A stretch of 64,000 bases of DNA from CAWJAP01 sp963834365. GTDB taxonomy: Bacteria > Acidobacteriota > Vicinamibacteria > Vicinamibacterales > Vicinamibacteraceae. A program made the position numbers and the translations under genes. This document shows, in pieces, positions 41,010 to 52,545 of the stretch (positions within the stretch are counted from its first letter, which is position 1; each line of letters begins with the position of its first letter). The notes below the pieces were generated by a model. That model was not told where the DNA came from and ran no database searches. It was given only the letters and a program-made list of their open reading frames with translations. The stretch covers positions 93,296 to 157,295 of the forward strand of contig CAWIBS010000034.1 of assembly GCA_963834365.1 (NCBI GenBank), written 5' to 3'.

Positions 41010-41134
41010 GTCCGGCTTCAGCCGGACCAGCCCAGACCAGACCGAAGTGGGCTCTCAATGCACGCCGGACCTAAAGGTCCGGCCTACCGGGTGAGGCCGC
41101 GGCAAGATCGGTAGGGCGGGGCTTCAGCCCCGCC
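41010..41134. repeat. Three GC-rich hairpin repeats in an otherwise gene-free stretch
   Basis: The 40797-41164 gap holds no credible gene but three near-perfect palindromes: GTCCGGCTTCAGCCGGAC (41010-41027), GCCGGACCTAAAGGTCCGGC (41064-41083) and GGCGGGGCTTCAGCCCCGCC (41115-41134). Loops are TTCA or TAAA. They resemble the short interspersed hairpin repeats common in Acidobacteria and Planctomycetes. They may also act as a terminator for the ankyrin gene that ends at 41165. A GGGGA/TCCCC stem at about 41138-41159 is directly next to that stop. Confidence 0.8.
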
Positions 41135-41164
41135 GACGGGGACTGGTGTTCAGCTCCCCGCGTC

Positions 41165-41803
41165 TCAGCGGCGGCGTTTCGTCCTGGGAGCCGTCGGTCT
41201 TGCACCGGCTTCGAGCAACATCGCTGCGATGCGCGCCTGCTGTTCCCGTGCGAGCGGTGTGCCGCTCCCGCCCCGCCCGGTGTCTCGAAGCGCCAGATCG
41301 AACGGAGTGGAGCCGTTCTTGTTCTTCAAGTGCACGTCGGCGCCACCCGCCAGCAATGCTCGCACCGCCATCGCGGAACGGGTTCTCACCGCCCGATGAA
41401 GGGGAGTGGCACCGTTCGCATCTCTCGCGTTGGCGTTCGCGCCGGCGGACAGGAGGTAGGTGATGGTTGCGAATTGTTTCGTTGGACTCCACCGATTGGC
41501 GTCCGCCGCGTAGTGAAGCGGCTCGGCGCCCCGCCGGTTCTTTGCGTCCAGAGCCGCCCCCTTTCGCACCAATAGTCTGGCGGTTGAACGCTGGAACGCG
41601 GCGGCGGCCATGTGCAGGGCGGTGTCTCCGCGATAGCAGTAGTGAGCGATGTCCTCGTGGAAGAACTCTGCGCTCTCGCCTCGCGTCGCGCCGACCGCAA
41701 ACGACCTTGTCGCAAACTCAGGACTGGTCGTCAGGAGGCGCGACGCCACGCCGACCTCGCCATCGATGATCGCCCGCACGAATGCTGAAAACTCCCGCTC
41801 CAC
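41165..41803 (-). CDS. Ankyrin-repeat protein
   Basis: The 212-residue protein has at least four ankyrin repeats: GDTALHMAAAAFQRSTARLL, GAEPLHYAADAN, GATPLHRAVRTRSAMAVRALLAGGADVH and GSTPFDLALRDTG. There is no signal peptide, so it is cytoplasmic and probably binds a protein partner. It is divergent from the PerR-katG operon with about 150 bases between starts. Ankyrin proteins are known partners of catalases in some bacteria (AnkB with KatB in Pseudomonas), so a link to peroxide defence is a reasonable inference. The C-terminal tail is basic (TKRRR). The frame is intact. Confidence 0.85.
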   Translation of the reverse strand: MEREFSAFVRAIIDGEVGVASRLLTTSPEFATRSFAVGATRGESAEFFHEDIAHYCYRGDTALHMAAAAFQRSTARLLVRKGAALDAKNRRGAEPLHYAADANRWSPTKQFATITYLLSAGANANARDANGATPLHRAVRTRSAMAVRALLAGGADVHLKNKNGSTPFDLALRDTGRGGSGTPLAREQQARIAAMLLEAGARPTAPRTKRRR

Positions 41804-41838
41804 GGAACCCTCCGCGTCTCTGCCATGCTATCGCGCGC

Positions 41839-41860
41839 GCCTTGGCTGCCTGACACTGCG
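41839..41860 (+). repeat. 22-base intergenic repeat, copy 1
   Basis: The sequence GCCTTGGCTGCCTGACACTG plus CG lies just upstream of the ankyrin gene. A copy with two mismatches is at 48066-48087. Both lie outside genes. It may be a scrap of a family of dispersed non-coding repeats. Confidence 0.5.
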
Positions 41861-41912
41861 GTGACAAGCAACGGGCCGGCAGGTTTCGATGGAACTTCGA
41901 TGTCGGACAATA

Positions 41913-41933
41913 TTTGATTCGTTCCAAAGTTTG
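41913..41933 (+). promoter_or_regulatory. Possible PerR/Fur operator
   Basis: An AT-rich patch in a GC-rich genome holds TTTG-N8-CAAA followed at once by the palindrome CAAAGTTTG. It lies about 20 bases before the fur-like start codon and between that gene and the divergent ankyrin gene. PerR and Fur proteins bind AT-rich inverted repeats of this size, so autoregulation and peroxide control are plausible. The match to a consensus is weak. Confidence 0.4.
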
Positions 41934-41953
41934 ATCTAGGGTAGGCGTTGCCA

Positions 41954-42520
41954 ATGGTGGCCGATTCGGCGGCGCTTCTTCGTGAACGCGGTATTCAGGT
42001 GACGGCCCAGCGGTTGGCGGTTTTGCGGGCGGTCGCGGGTCAGCCTCACATCCCGGCCGACGCCGTGGCCGAGGTCGTCAGGACCGAGATCGGTGCCATC
42101 TCGCTGCAATCGGTGTACGACACGCTGGGCCTGCTGGTCTCCGAAGGGCTCATCCGGCGCATTCAGCCCTCCGGATCGCCGGCTCGCTTCGAAAATCGCG
42201 TTGGCGACAATCACCACCACCTGATCTGTCGAACCTGCGGCCGCGTGGTCGACGTCGATTGCGCGGTCGGCGCCGCGCCGTGTCTGACGCCGATCGACGA
42301 TCGGGGCTACGAGATCGACGAAGCGGAAGTCGCCTATTGGGGGCGCTGTCCGGACTGTCTCGAACAGTCCTGCTCGGCATCGCCCGGCGACCCTCCAAGG
42401 GCCGCACGCCCAGGTCAGCGACGGAACCCACGCGCGAAGCCGCCGACAAACCCGCCCACGGACGGCAAGAGCATGCCGCGGAACAACAACCGGCGCGCAC
42501 GCCGGTCAAGCAGAGGCTGA
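41954..42520 (+). CDS. PerR/Fur-family metalloregulator
   Basis: The 188-residue regulator starts at ATG 41954. It has the winged-helix part (RGIQVTAQRLAVLRAVAGQPHIPADAV and ISLQSVYDTLGLLVSEGLIRRI), the metal site NHHHLICRTCGRVVDVDC, and a terminal GRCPDC that completes a structural zinc site with two CxxC pairs. The HHH run and position next to katG favour a PerR-like peroxide sensor over an iron regulator. An extra basic, proline-rich tail of about 45 residues follows the zinc site and is unusual. The stop is six bases before the katG ATG, so they form an operon. Confidence 0.88.
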   Translation: MVADSAALLRERGIQVTAQRLAVLRAVAGQPHIPADAVAEVVRTEIGAISLQSVYDTLGLLVSEGLIRRIQPSGSPARFENRVGDNHHHLICRTCGRVVDVDCAVGAAPCLTPIDDRGYEIDEAEVAYWGRCPDCLEQSCSASPGDPPRAARPGQRRNPRAKPPTNPPTDGKSMPRNNNRRARRSSRG

Positions 42521-42526
42521 AGTCAC

Positions 42527-44708
<2,182 letters not shown>

Positions 44709-44777
44709 TCCCGACGGCCGTTGCCGGACGATGCGTCATCCTGATCCGGCGCGGCCGAACTCGAGGGCTCGCATCGA

Positions 44778-47700
44778 TTGAGTTTGGTGCGCGGAGTCCA
44801 TATCCTTGCGGGACATTTCGTGCGGGAAACGACTCAGGCCATCGTCAGCGGTGCGATCCGGGACTTGCGCGATTCCTGGCGCGTGCTGGCCCAGACCGAC
44901 CTCGTCTACAAGCTGATTTCGTTTGCGCTGCTCACGCCGGGAACGCTGCTCCTGCTGCGCTGGGCGATGTCGCGCACCGGCACGTTGGTCGTCGCCGATA
45001 CCGAGATCGCGACGTTCTTCCTCAGCACGCGACAAGGCATTCTGGCGCTCGTCGTCGTCGGCGCGATTCTGACGGCCATCACCGCGCTCGAGATGACGAG
45101 TCTCATGGCGATCGGGCTGGCGGCCGCGAACGGCCGGCACCCGACTGCCAGAGGTGCGCTCGCGTTCGGCGCATCGCGGGCGCTGCTCGTCCTCCGCCTG
45201 GCGGCGAACATCGTCGCGCGTCTGCTCGTGGGCCTGCTGCCGTTCGCTGCCGCGGTTGGCGTCGTGTACTGGGCCCTGCTGCGGTATCACGACATCAATT
45301 TCTATCTATCCCGACGGCCTCCCGAGTTCTGGACGGCGGTGTCGATCGCGGCCGTGATTGTGGCCCTGCTCGCCGTCATCCTGCTCTGGACGATCGCGCG
45401 CTGGACAATCGCGCTGCCGCTCGTCCTGTTCGAGGGCGTCTCGCCGCGGCGGGCGCTGGCCGAGAGCGCCTCGCGGTCGGCCGGCCATCGCTCCATTGCC
45501 ATTGCGGCGCTCGCCATGTGGGCCGCCCTCGCCTCGGCCTTTTTGGCCATCGCCACGTGGGTGCCGCATTTCGTCGGCCGCGCGCTGGCGCCGGATTTCA
45601 GCGGCTCGATGCCGACGCTTCTGGGGTTCATCACCGGGCTCGTGCTGCTGTGGGCCGTGCTCGGCCTGGTGACGGCCGTGGTGAACGTCTCGCTGCTCTC
45701 CCTCGTGGTGCTCCGGTTCTACCTCCACGTGGTTGATCGTCGTGAACCTGGTGCGCTCCCGGAGGTGGGAGCGGATACCTGGGGAGGCGCGCGCCGATTG
45801 CCGCGCGCCGTGAGGATCGGCGTGGTTGTCGTCTCGATCCTGGCCACGCTCGGCGCCGTGCTCGTCGTCATGAACGTCGCGCGTCGGAATCAACGGGTTC
45901 TGGTCATCGCGCACCGCGGCGCGTCGGCCGCGGCGCCCGAGAACACGCTGGCGGCCTTTCGACTGGGCGCCGAACTTGCCGCCGACTTCGTCGAGCTCGA
46001 CGTGCAGGAGTCCGAGGACGGCGAGGTAGTGGTCGTCCACGACAGCGACCTCATGAAGGTGGGCGGATCGCCGCTGAAGATCTGGGAGGCGCCGGCGGCG
46101 GCGCTGCGCGCGGTCGACGTCGGCAGCCGCAAGGGGCCGCAGTTTGGCGGCGAGCGCGTGCCCACGCTCGCCGAGGCGTTCGCGCTCTGCAAGGGCCGGG
46201 TCCGCGTCCTTGTCGAGCTCAAGTCCTATGGGCATTCCCAGCGGCTCGAAGAGCGCGTCGTGGAGATCGTCGAGGCCGCCGGCGTGGCGAACGACACCAT
46301 CTTCATGTCGCTCGATCACGACATGATCCGCCGGCTCAAGCAGCGTCGCCCCTCGTGGAAGGTCGGCGTGCTCGTCGCAAAGGCGATCGGCGACCTCACC
46401 TCGCTCGGCGCCGATTTTCTCGCGGTCGAGGCCAGCCTGGCGACGCGGGCCTTCGTGCGGCGGGCGCATCGCGCCGGCCAGGACGTCTACGTGTGGACCG
46501 TCAACGATCCGGCCTGGATGTTTGCGTCGATGGCCAACGGCGTCGACGGGTTGATCACGGACCTTCCGGATGTCGCGCGCGAAGTGGTCGACCGCCGCGC
46601 CGGGATGACCGATGCGCAGCGCATACTCGTGGCGTTCCTCGCGGCGATGGGCGCGAAGGCCGAGGCGCTCGTGGCCGAGGAGGCGCTGCAGCCGTACACG
46701 CTCGCCGCCCGGACCGTGCTGCCCGCCGGCATCTCTCGTCAGGGCACTCCGCCGTCAGGGGCGTTCTTCACCGCGGCCGAGCGCGCAACGGCGGCCGCCA
46801 ACGGCGTCCATGGGCCGGCCGAGGGTCCGTACCTGGCCGGGCAGCCGCTGCAGGGCGTGTCGAGCCTGGTGCCGGCCGGCGACGGCACGTGGTGGGCGCT
46901 GGCCGACAACGGATATGGAGCCCGGGCGAATTCGGCGGATTTCCAGCTGGTCATCCACCGGCTCGATCCGCGCTGGGGCGATGCCGCCGGGCCTCGCGTC
47001 CTGGCCACCACCATCCTCCGCGACCCCGATCGTCGAATCCCGTGGACCATCGTGTGCGATCAGAAGACGGGCACGCCGCTGCCGGCGTTCTCGTTCAACG
47101 AGCTGCCGCCCCCGCCGCCTGCGTGCGGCGGCGACGCGTCGGCGCGGATCCTGACCGGGTTCGATCTCGATCCGGAATCGTTCGTGCGCGCGCCCGATGG
47201 CACCTTCTGGGTGAGCGAGGAATTCGGTCCGTTCCTGGTGCAGGTCGCGAACGACGGGCGCGTGCTGGCGCCGCCGGTTCAGATTCCGCGCGTACGCTCG
47301 CCGCAGAACCCGTTCCTCAGGATTTCGCAACGCGGGCGCGCCGAACGGCCGACGCTGGCCGCCAGCCGCGGATTCGAGGGGCTGGCGATCAGCCCCGACG
47401 GTTCGACGCTCTACGCGCAGCTCGAGGGCGCCGTGGCCGGCGACGATCCACGCGACCTGCGTCTCTACGCCTACGACATCGCGCAAGGTGCGCTCGCGCC
47501 GGCGTTCTTCACGGTGCGCCTGGATGCGCCGAGCCAGACCGTGGATCTCGCGAGCCTCACCGACTCCTCCGGTGCCAGAGTCTATCCGGAAGTCGCCGCG
47601 CCGCCATCAGGCCCGCTTGCGATCGGCGAGCTGAAGGCGGTGAACGATCATCAACTGCTGCTCATCGAGCGCGACAACCTGGGCGACGATGAGGCGGCTG

Positions 47701-48045
47701 CCGCGGGTGAAGAAGATATTCCTGTTGACCCTGCCGCCGGCGCGCGAGGGCGCGGTCGTGAAGACCCAGCTCGTCGACCTGCTGGCGATTCCCGATCCGT
47801 CGGGTCTCGGCGGGGAGATGAACTTCTTCCGGCTGCCGTTCTACACCATCGAGTCCGTCCACGTGGTGGACGAGCGCACGCTTCTCGTCGCCTCCGACAA
47901 CAACTTCCCGTTTTCCCGCGGGCGCTCTCGCAGCCGAAGCCTCGATCGGAAAGGACCGCTCGCGGCTGACGATACCGACATCATCCTGATTCGGCTCGGC
48001 ACGTCGCTCGACGTCGATCGCCGGCTCCTGCCACGCAGCCCGTGA
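44778..48045 (+). CDS. Membrane glycerophosphodiester phosphodiesterase fused to phytase-like esterase domain
   Basis: One frame of about 1,064 codons spans three parts. Residues 1-370 have about eight membrane segments, like the GPDPase membrane domain. Residues 375-615 are a GDPD domain: VIAHRGASAAAPENTLAAFRLG, DFVELDVQESEDGEVVVVHDSDL, RVRVLVELKSYG and VYVWTVNDPAWM. From about 640 there is an esterase-like phytase propeller: EGPYLAGQPLQGVSSLVP, WWALADNGYGARANSADF, DPESFVRAPDGTFWVSEEFGPFL and GFEGLAISPDGSTLYAQLEG. The last part (LLTLPPAREGAVVKTQLVDLL to the stop at 48045) is in another frame after a break near 47690. The start is uncertain (TTG at 44778 is used). Joint role: releasing phosphate from organic esters. 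Confidence 0.78.
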
Positions 48046-48065
48046 CCGGGCTGAGTGCTCGAGCG

Positions 48066-48087
48066 GCCTTGGCTCCCTGACACCGCG
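48066..48087 (+). repeat. 22-base intergenic repeat, copy 2
   Basis: GCCTTGGCTCCCTGACACCG plus CG lies in the 50-base gap between two convergent genes. It differs from the copy at 41839-41860 at two positions. Confidence 0.5.
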
Positions 48088-48094
48088 TTTAGGA

Positions 48095-50365
48095 TCACAG
48101 CTTTGCCGCGATGAGGTACAACCGGTTCGCGGTGGCCAGATAAAGCGCATCGCCGATCAGCGCCGGAGGCGAATAGATCGGCGCATCCATCTCGATCTGC
48201 CCCAGCAATTGCTTTTGCCGTCCGGCACGAAGAACGGTCATGCTGCCTTCAACGTTCCCAACGTAAAGCCGGTCGCCGGCCAGCAGGAGGCTTCCCCAAA
48301 TGGCCTCGTTCGTCTCGTGCTTCCAGACGTGGGCGCCGGTCGCCGCGTCCAGACAATGAATCGTTCCGCCCAGGTCCCCAACGTACAGGAGACCGTCTTT
48401 CGCAAGGGGCGTTCCCACGACGCGACCGACCTCGCGAGAAGTCCAGAGGAGCCTGCTCTCGGTGACGTCTCCCTGGCCGTTGGGACTGATCGCATGAATC
48501 AATGAGGGTCCGTTGCCGTGCCCGGGACTCTGTCCCATCGCAACGAAGACGCGGCCGTCGTCGAAGACCGGTGAAGCAATGATAGAGCCGCGCGAAAGGA
48601 CTCCGGGTCGCGGAAGCCAGCGGGCGTCTTTCGGATTGCCGTCAAATCGCCAGACTTCGTGACCCGACGCCGCGTCGTAGGAGCGCAGCCAACCATCTCC
48701 TCCGCCGAAGAGCACCTGTATGCGCCCATTGACATTGGCCGCCACAGGGCTGGACCACTGGCCATGCAACACCTGCTCGCCCGCCCCGATGGCGCGCCAG
48801 ACCACTTCGCCCGAACGCTTGTCCACCGCGATCAGACTTGGGGCGCGCGGCGATGGGACACGCGTGTGGCCTTCATTCCGCCCGTTGGAGGTAGAGACCA
48901 TCAGCAGATCACCGACGGGCAGCACTTCGCTATTGGTGGCTTCATGCGGAAAGACGCCCAGGCGGCCACACATGTCCAACTCCCAGACGATGTCGGCCGC
49001 AGCGTTGTCCTGGAAGACCTCCTGCCGATACGGCCCATTGTTCTCGCCATCACGGAAACCCTGAGTATCGAGGCAACGGAGTTGGCACTCCGCGGTGACG
49101 TAGTACAACCGGTTCCCTTCCACATACGGCGCACTTGTCGTCGAAGGCAACAGGAACTCTCGCAGACCCCGCGCTACTACTCGCTGGGCCACGTCCTGCC
49201 AAAGGAACTTGCCATCTTTCGCGTGAAATGCCATGAGCACGCCGGCTTCTTCCTGGACGGCGGGGTTCAAGTGCCTTGCGTTGTCTGTCCCCACATAGAC
49301 CGCATCGCCCACAACGACGGGACGTCCAAACGTTTCGCTTCCCAACTCGACACTCCAGACGATGTTCCAACCGGTGGTCCTGTTCCAGTCAACCGGAGGA
49401 TTGCCCGTGTGGACGACTGTCGCCGGAAGCTGGAGCGCGACGGAAGGCGCGGGCACCACGTGTGAGGCGACAGGCTCTCCAGATTTGACTCCAGCGATTC
49501 GACTCAACGCCCACTCTGCTTCGTTACGCAAGATGGGATCGTTTGCTGCCGCCCTCAGCGCCTCCCGGGCCGACTGTGCCTTCGGTCCGATGCTTCCCAG
49601 AGCTCCGGCCGCGAAGATACGCACATAGAGGAATTCATCCTCCAGAGCTTCGATCAACTGCGGCACGGCAGACTGCGCAGCCGGGCCGATGCTGGCGAGA
49701 GCCTCACACGCCGCCCATCGAACGCCGGGAATGGGATCGCCCAGGGCTTCTGCCAAGGCGTTTGCCGCTTTGGCCGCGTTCGGACCGATGGACGCCAAAG
49801 CCTCCGCCGCGTAGATGCGGACGTATGGATCCTCGTGCGAAAGAGTAATGACGAGAGCCTCGACCGAAGGGCTGGCCCTGTTGCCCAAAGCGCCCAGGGC
49901 ACGTGCGGCATCGCCTGCGACCATCGAATCCTCGTCTCTCAGTGCCCGTCTCAACGCCGGTTGAATCCCTTCCGTATAGGGCGCCAAGTCAATCAAGACA
50001 TCGGCGGCGCTGCGCCGGATGGAGTCCCCCTCATGCCGAAGCAGGTCCACCAGCAGCGGAATGGCAGGGGGACCGATCCGCCGGATGATTTCAAAAGTCA
50101 CCAACTGCAGGTCTTCATGCCCAGGGTTGAGGAATCGTCTCAGCAAAGGTAGCGAACGCGGCGCCCCCTGGACCAGGGCGGCTTCGGCGGTTGCGCGGAC
50201 CTTCGGGTCGTTGGCCTGCAGGCGATTTGCCCAGTCACGTACCAGGGCGGGGTTTCTGGAAAGACTCGACTCCGTCGGGGGCAGCGGCGATTGGGACAGC
50301 ACGACCGCCTGGCTGAGGCCAGCAGCAAATACTATTGCGAGAGCATGTTTCTTGATGAATGACAT
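48095..50365 (-). CDS. Secreted HEAT-repeat / PQQ-like beta-propeller protein
   Basis: The product has about 756 residues from ATG 50365, which starts a signal peptide (KKHALAIVFAAGLSQAVVLSQ); a further ATG at 50434 adds a non-secretory stretch. Residues about 45-300 are HEAT/PBS-type repeats (VFEIIRRIGPPAIPLLVDLL-like, EDPYVRIYAAEALASIGPNAAKAANALAEAL, DEFLYVRIFAAGALGSIGPKA). From about 330 there is a PQQ-like propeller of the outer-membrane-assembly type: GDAVYVGTDNARHL, GVLMAFHAKDGKFLWQ, LLYVGDLGGTIHCLDAATGAHVWKHET and RLYVGNVEGSMTVLRAG. No PQQ-enzyme catalytic residues were recognised, so a scaffold or sensor role is more likely. The frame is intact. Confidence 0.8.
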   Translation of the reverse strand: MSFIKKHALAIVFAAGLSQAVVLSQSPLPPTESSLSRNPALVRDWANRLQANDPKVRATAEAALVQGAPRSLPLLRRFLNPGHEDLQLVTFEIIRRIGPPAIPLLVDLLRHEGDSIRRSAADVLIDLAPYTEGIQPALRRALRDEDSMVAGDAARALGALGNRASPSVEALVITLSHEDPYVRIYAAEALASIGPNAAKAANALAEALGDPIPGVRWAACEALASIGPAAQSAVPQLIEALEDEFLYVRIFAAGALGSIGPKAQSAREALRAAANDPILRNEAEWALSRIAGVKSGEPVASHVVPAPSVALQLPATVVHTGNPPVDWNRTTGWNIVWSVELGSETFGRPVVVGDAVYVGTDNARHLNPAVQEEAGVLMAFHAKDGKFLWQDVAQRVVARGLREFLLPSTTSAPYVEGNRLYYVTAECQLRCLDTQGFRDGENNGPYRQEVFQDNAAADIVWELDMCGRLGVFPHEATNSEVLPVGDLLMVSTSNGRNEGHTRVPSPRAPSLIAVDKRSGEVVWRAIGAGEQVLHGQWSSPVAANVNGRIQVLFGGGDGWLRSYDAASGHEVWRFDGNPKDARWLPRPGVLSRGSIIASPVFDDGRVFVAMGQSPGHGNGPSLIHAISPNGQGDVTESRLLWTSREVGRVVGTPLAKDGLLYVGDLGGTIHCLDAATGAHVWKHETNEAIWGSLLLAGDRLYVGNVEGSMTVLRAGRQKQLLGQIEMDAPIYSPPALIGDALYLATANRLYLIAAKL

Positions 50366-50448
50366 CACGTGGCCAAGTGGCGACGTTCCCGCTCCCATCC
50401 GATGCCGAAAGGTAGCAAGTACCAGGCACCTCACGGCGTTGGCGATGC

Positions 50449-51264
50449 CTATTGCGGGCTGCCGGCCAGCGCCTGCTGCACCACGGCAAACGGTCCTGCA
50501 AAGTAGCTGACGTTGTGGAATGCCTCGCGGGTCAGCGCGTGCGCCACGAACTGCGCGCTTGCGGCGTCGGCGCCGAGCACGAAAATCCGGGTGTTGTGGT
50601 CCTCCATCGGCAGCCGTCCGTCGTCTTTTGCCCGTTTGACCTCGCCGGTATCCTTGGCCTCGAGCACCAGGCTCCTGGGAATGTTCCTGGCACCTTTCAG
50701 CGACCCCTGCTGAAACTCGGTGCCTTCCCGCGTGTCGATCACGACCGCGGTCGTGTCGTTGGCGAGCACGTAGCGCAGCCCCTCGAGCTCGACTTCGCAG
50801 ACGCCCCCGGCGGCACGCCAGAACGGAATGCCCAGTTGGTAGCGCCGGACGTTCGAATAGCCGGTGGCCCGTAACTCATCGGCCAGCCGCGTGCTTTTCC
50901 CGCAGTGTGGACCGTTGCAGTAGAGGACCAGGGGCGTCGCCTTGTCGCCGTGCACCAGCCGGCCGATCTCGGCGACGTCGGAGACGTACATCGACATCGG
51001 TACACCTGCCTTCGGTGCGACGTTGGCGGCTCCGGGGATGTGGCTGATGGCGTACTCGCGGAACGGCCGGGCGTCGAGAACCGTGGCGTTGCGCGAGGCG
51101 AGAATGGCTTGCAGCTCCTCGGTCGAGATCTCGGATGAGGAGGCAGCGCCATCCGTCACCGCTGCGCGGCTCGCGGCCGCCGGACTTTGTCCCCCGACTT
51201 GGACGGAAACCCCGGTGACGAGCGCAAGCAATCCCACGCCGATCCTGTAACTGAATGGCAACAT
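50449..51264 (-). CDS. Exported tandem rhodanese-domain protein
   Basis: The 271-residue protein starts at ATG 51264, with a signal peptide (SYRIGVGLLALVTGVSVQVGG). The first rhodanese domain has TVLDARPFREYAISHIPGAANV and an active-site loop LVLYCNGPHCGKS with the catalytic Cys. The second has TAVVIDTREGTEFQQGSLKGARNIP, but its loop reads IFVLGADAASAQF with no Cys, so it is inactive. This split (one active, one dead domain) is common. It probably handles sulfane sulfur or thiol-linked substrates in the periplasm. It is encoded 84 bases upstream of the HEAT/PQQ gene on the same strand. Confidence 0.82.
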   Translation of the reverse strand: MLPFSYRIGVGLLALVTGVSVQVGGQSPAAASRAAVTDGAASSSEISTEELQAILASRNATVLDARPFREYAISHIPGAANVAPKAGVPMSMYVSDVAEIGRLVHGDKATPLVLYCNGPHCGKSTRLADELRATGYSNVRRYQLGIPFWRAAGGVCEVELEGLRYVLANDTTAVVIDTREGTEFQQGSLKGARNIPRSLVLEAKDTGEVKRAKDDGRLPMEDHNTRIFVLGADAASAQFVAHALTREAFHNVSYFAGPFAVVQQALAGSPQ

Positions 51265-51578
51265 GCGATTCCCTCCAACGTCGCGGCCGAGACAGGTTTC
51301 TGTGGCCCAGAGGCGCTCAGAGGTCGCCGGCGGGAACGGCAAGCGTCTCCCCGTTGCGGAGCGTGTAGGCGCGCGTCGGTGTCGCCAGGCCGGCAGTCAT
51401 CGTAAAGCACAGCGTGCAAGAAGGGAAAGTGTTCCACGACCTGCGGCCAGCGGATGATCTGGCGACCCGTGCGCCCTCGCGGCCAAGGCCGGCTTGCGCT
51501 TCGGAGAGCACCGGCATTTTCGTGGATTGTCGTTCGAAGTTAATAACATGCAGCTACGTCCCTCGAGGAGCTGCGATC
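51265..51578. other. Divergent intergenic region
   Basis: This gap lies between the rhodanese gene (minus) and the HPS-like gene (plus). Plus-strand frames here are open but lack a good start and protein-like composition. It presumably holds both promoters. A clear AT-rich patch (GAAGTTAATAACATG, about 51537-51551) lies 30 bases before the plus-strand start and may be the -10 area. Confidence 0.4.
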
Positions 51579-52511
51579 ATGGAGCGTAAGAAGGCGTCCG
51601 ACCTTCCCCAGCACGGGCACATCGACCGGCGATCGTTCCTCGACGGCACGGGGAGGTTCGCCGCGGGCGGGCTGACGGTCGGCGCTATCTTCGAGATGAT
51701 GCGGCCCCACTATGTCTGGGCCCAGCCGGTGGCGAAGGAGACCCACGCGGCCTCCGCCCGCGTTCTCGATCGGCTCAGAACCCGCTTCACGTTCCAGATT
51801 TCAGTCGACGTGGCCACCCTGGAGCAGGGTCGCGCGGTTGCCGGTGCGGCGCTGGCGGGCGGGGTCAGCATCGTCGAAATGGGGACGCCGCTGCTCAAGA
51901 ACGCAGGCGTCTCGAACGTGGTGCCGGCCTTCCGGCAGCAGTTTCCCGAGGCGCTCCTCCTGGCCGACATGAAGACCATGGATGGCGGTGCCTTCGAGGC
52001 GCGCGCCGTCTACGCGGGAGGCGGCAACATCATTGACTTCCTGGCGCTCGCCGGTGCGGATACGGCGAAGGCGATCTGCGCCGTGCGAGACGAGTTCAGG
52101 CGCGCCGGCCCCGAACTGCCGCGGCTCGCCCTCGCCGATATCCTCGTGCCGCACCAGGGCCCGGCCGCGCAGGCCGTCGAGGTCGCCCTCCGCATGCTCG
52201 AGGCCGGTGTGGACGGCGTCGGTGTTCACCTGCAGGCCGACGCACGGCGCGCCGACCCCAGACTCATCGAGAGCGACTATCTCGGTGACGTGGCCCGCGC
52301 CATCTTCGAGCGGGTCGGCAAGGCCGCCCCGGTGCAGGTGGTCGGCGGGCTCAGCATCGCACAGGCGAAGCGGCTTGCCCGCGCGGGGCTGCGCGCCTTC
52401 GTCATCAGCGGCAATCTCGGCCAGCCGGACGCCCTCGCCCGCTACGACCTGCCACCAGCCCAGATCGAGCGGTACGTCGAAAGTTTCATCGCCGAAGTCT
52501 CGAGCGCCTAG
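51579..52511 (+). CDS. Tat-exported 3-hexulose-6-phosphate synthase/OMPDC-like protein
   Basis: The 310-residue protein is intact. Residues 1-55 form a twin-arginine leader (HIDRRSFLDGTGRFAAGG, then MMRPHYVWAQPVAKE). The rest is an OMPDC-superfamily barrel like hexulose-6-phosphate synthase: FQISVDVATLEQGRAVAGAAL, VSIVEMGTPLLKNAG, LLADMKTMDGGAFEARAVYAGG with the Asp-Lys-Asp catalytic signature, and VQVVGGLSIAQAKRLARAG. HPS enzymes normally act in the cytoplasm on ribulose 5-phosphate and formaldehyde, so an export leader is odd. The leader resembles that of exported dienelactone hydrolases. Function outside the cytoplasm is unknown. Confidence 0.8.
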   Translation: MERKKASDLPQHGHIDRRSFLDGTGRFAAGGLTVGAIFEMMRPHYVWAQPVAKETHAASARVLDRLRTRFTFQISVDVATLEQGRAVAGAALAGGVSIVEMGTPLLKNAGVSNVVPAFRQQFPEALLLADMKTMDGGAFEARAVYAGGGNIIDFLALAGADTAKAICAVRDEFRRAGPELPRLALADILVPHQGPAAQAVEVALRMLEAGVDGVGVHLQADARRADPRLIESDYLGDVARAIFERVGKAAPVQVVGGLSIAQAKRLARAGLRAFVISGNLGQPDALARYDLPPAQIERYVESFIAEVSSA

Positions 52512-52545
52512 CGGAACGAAACGTCGGCCCGCCGTCCTCGCACAC

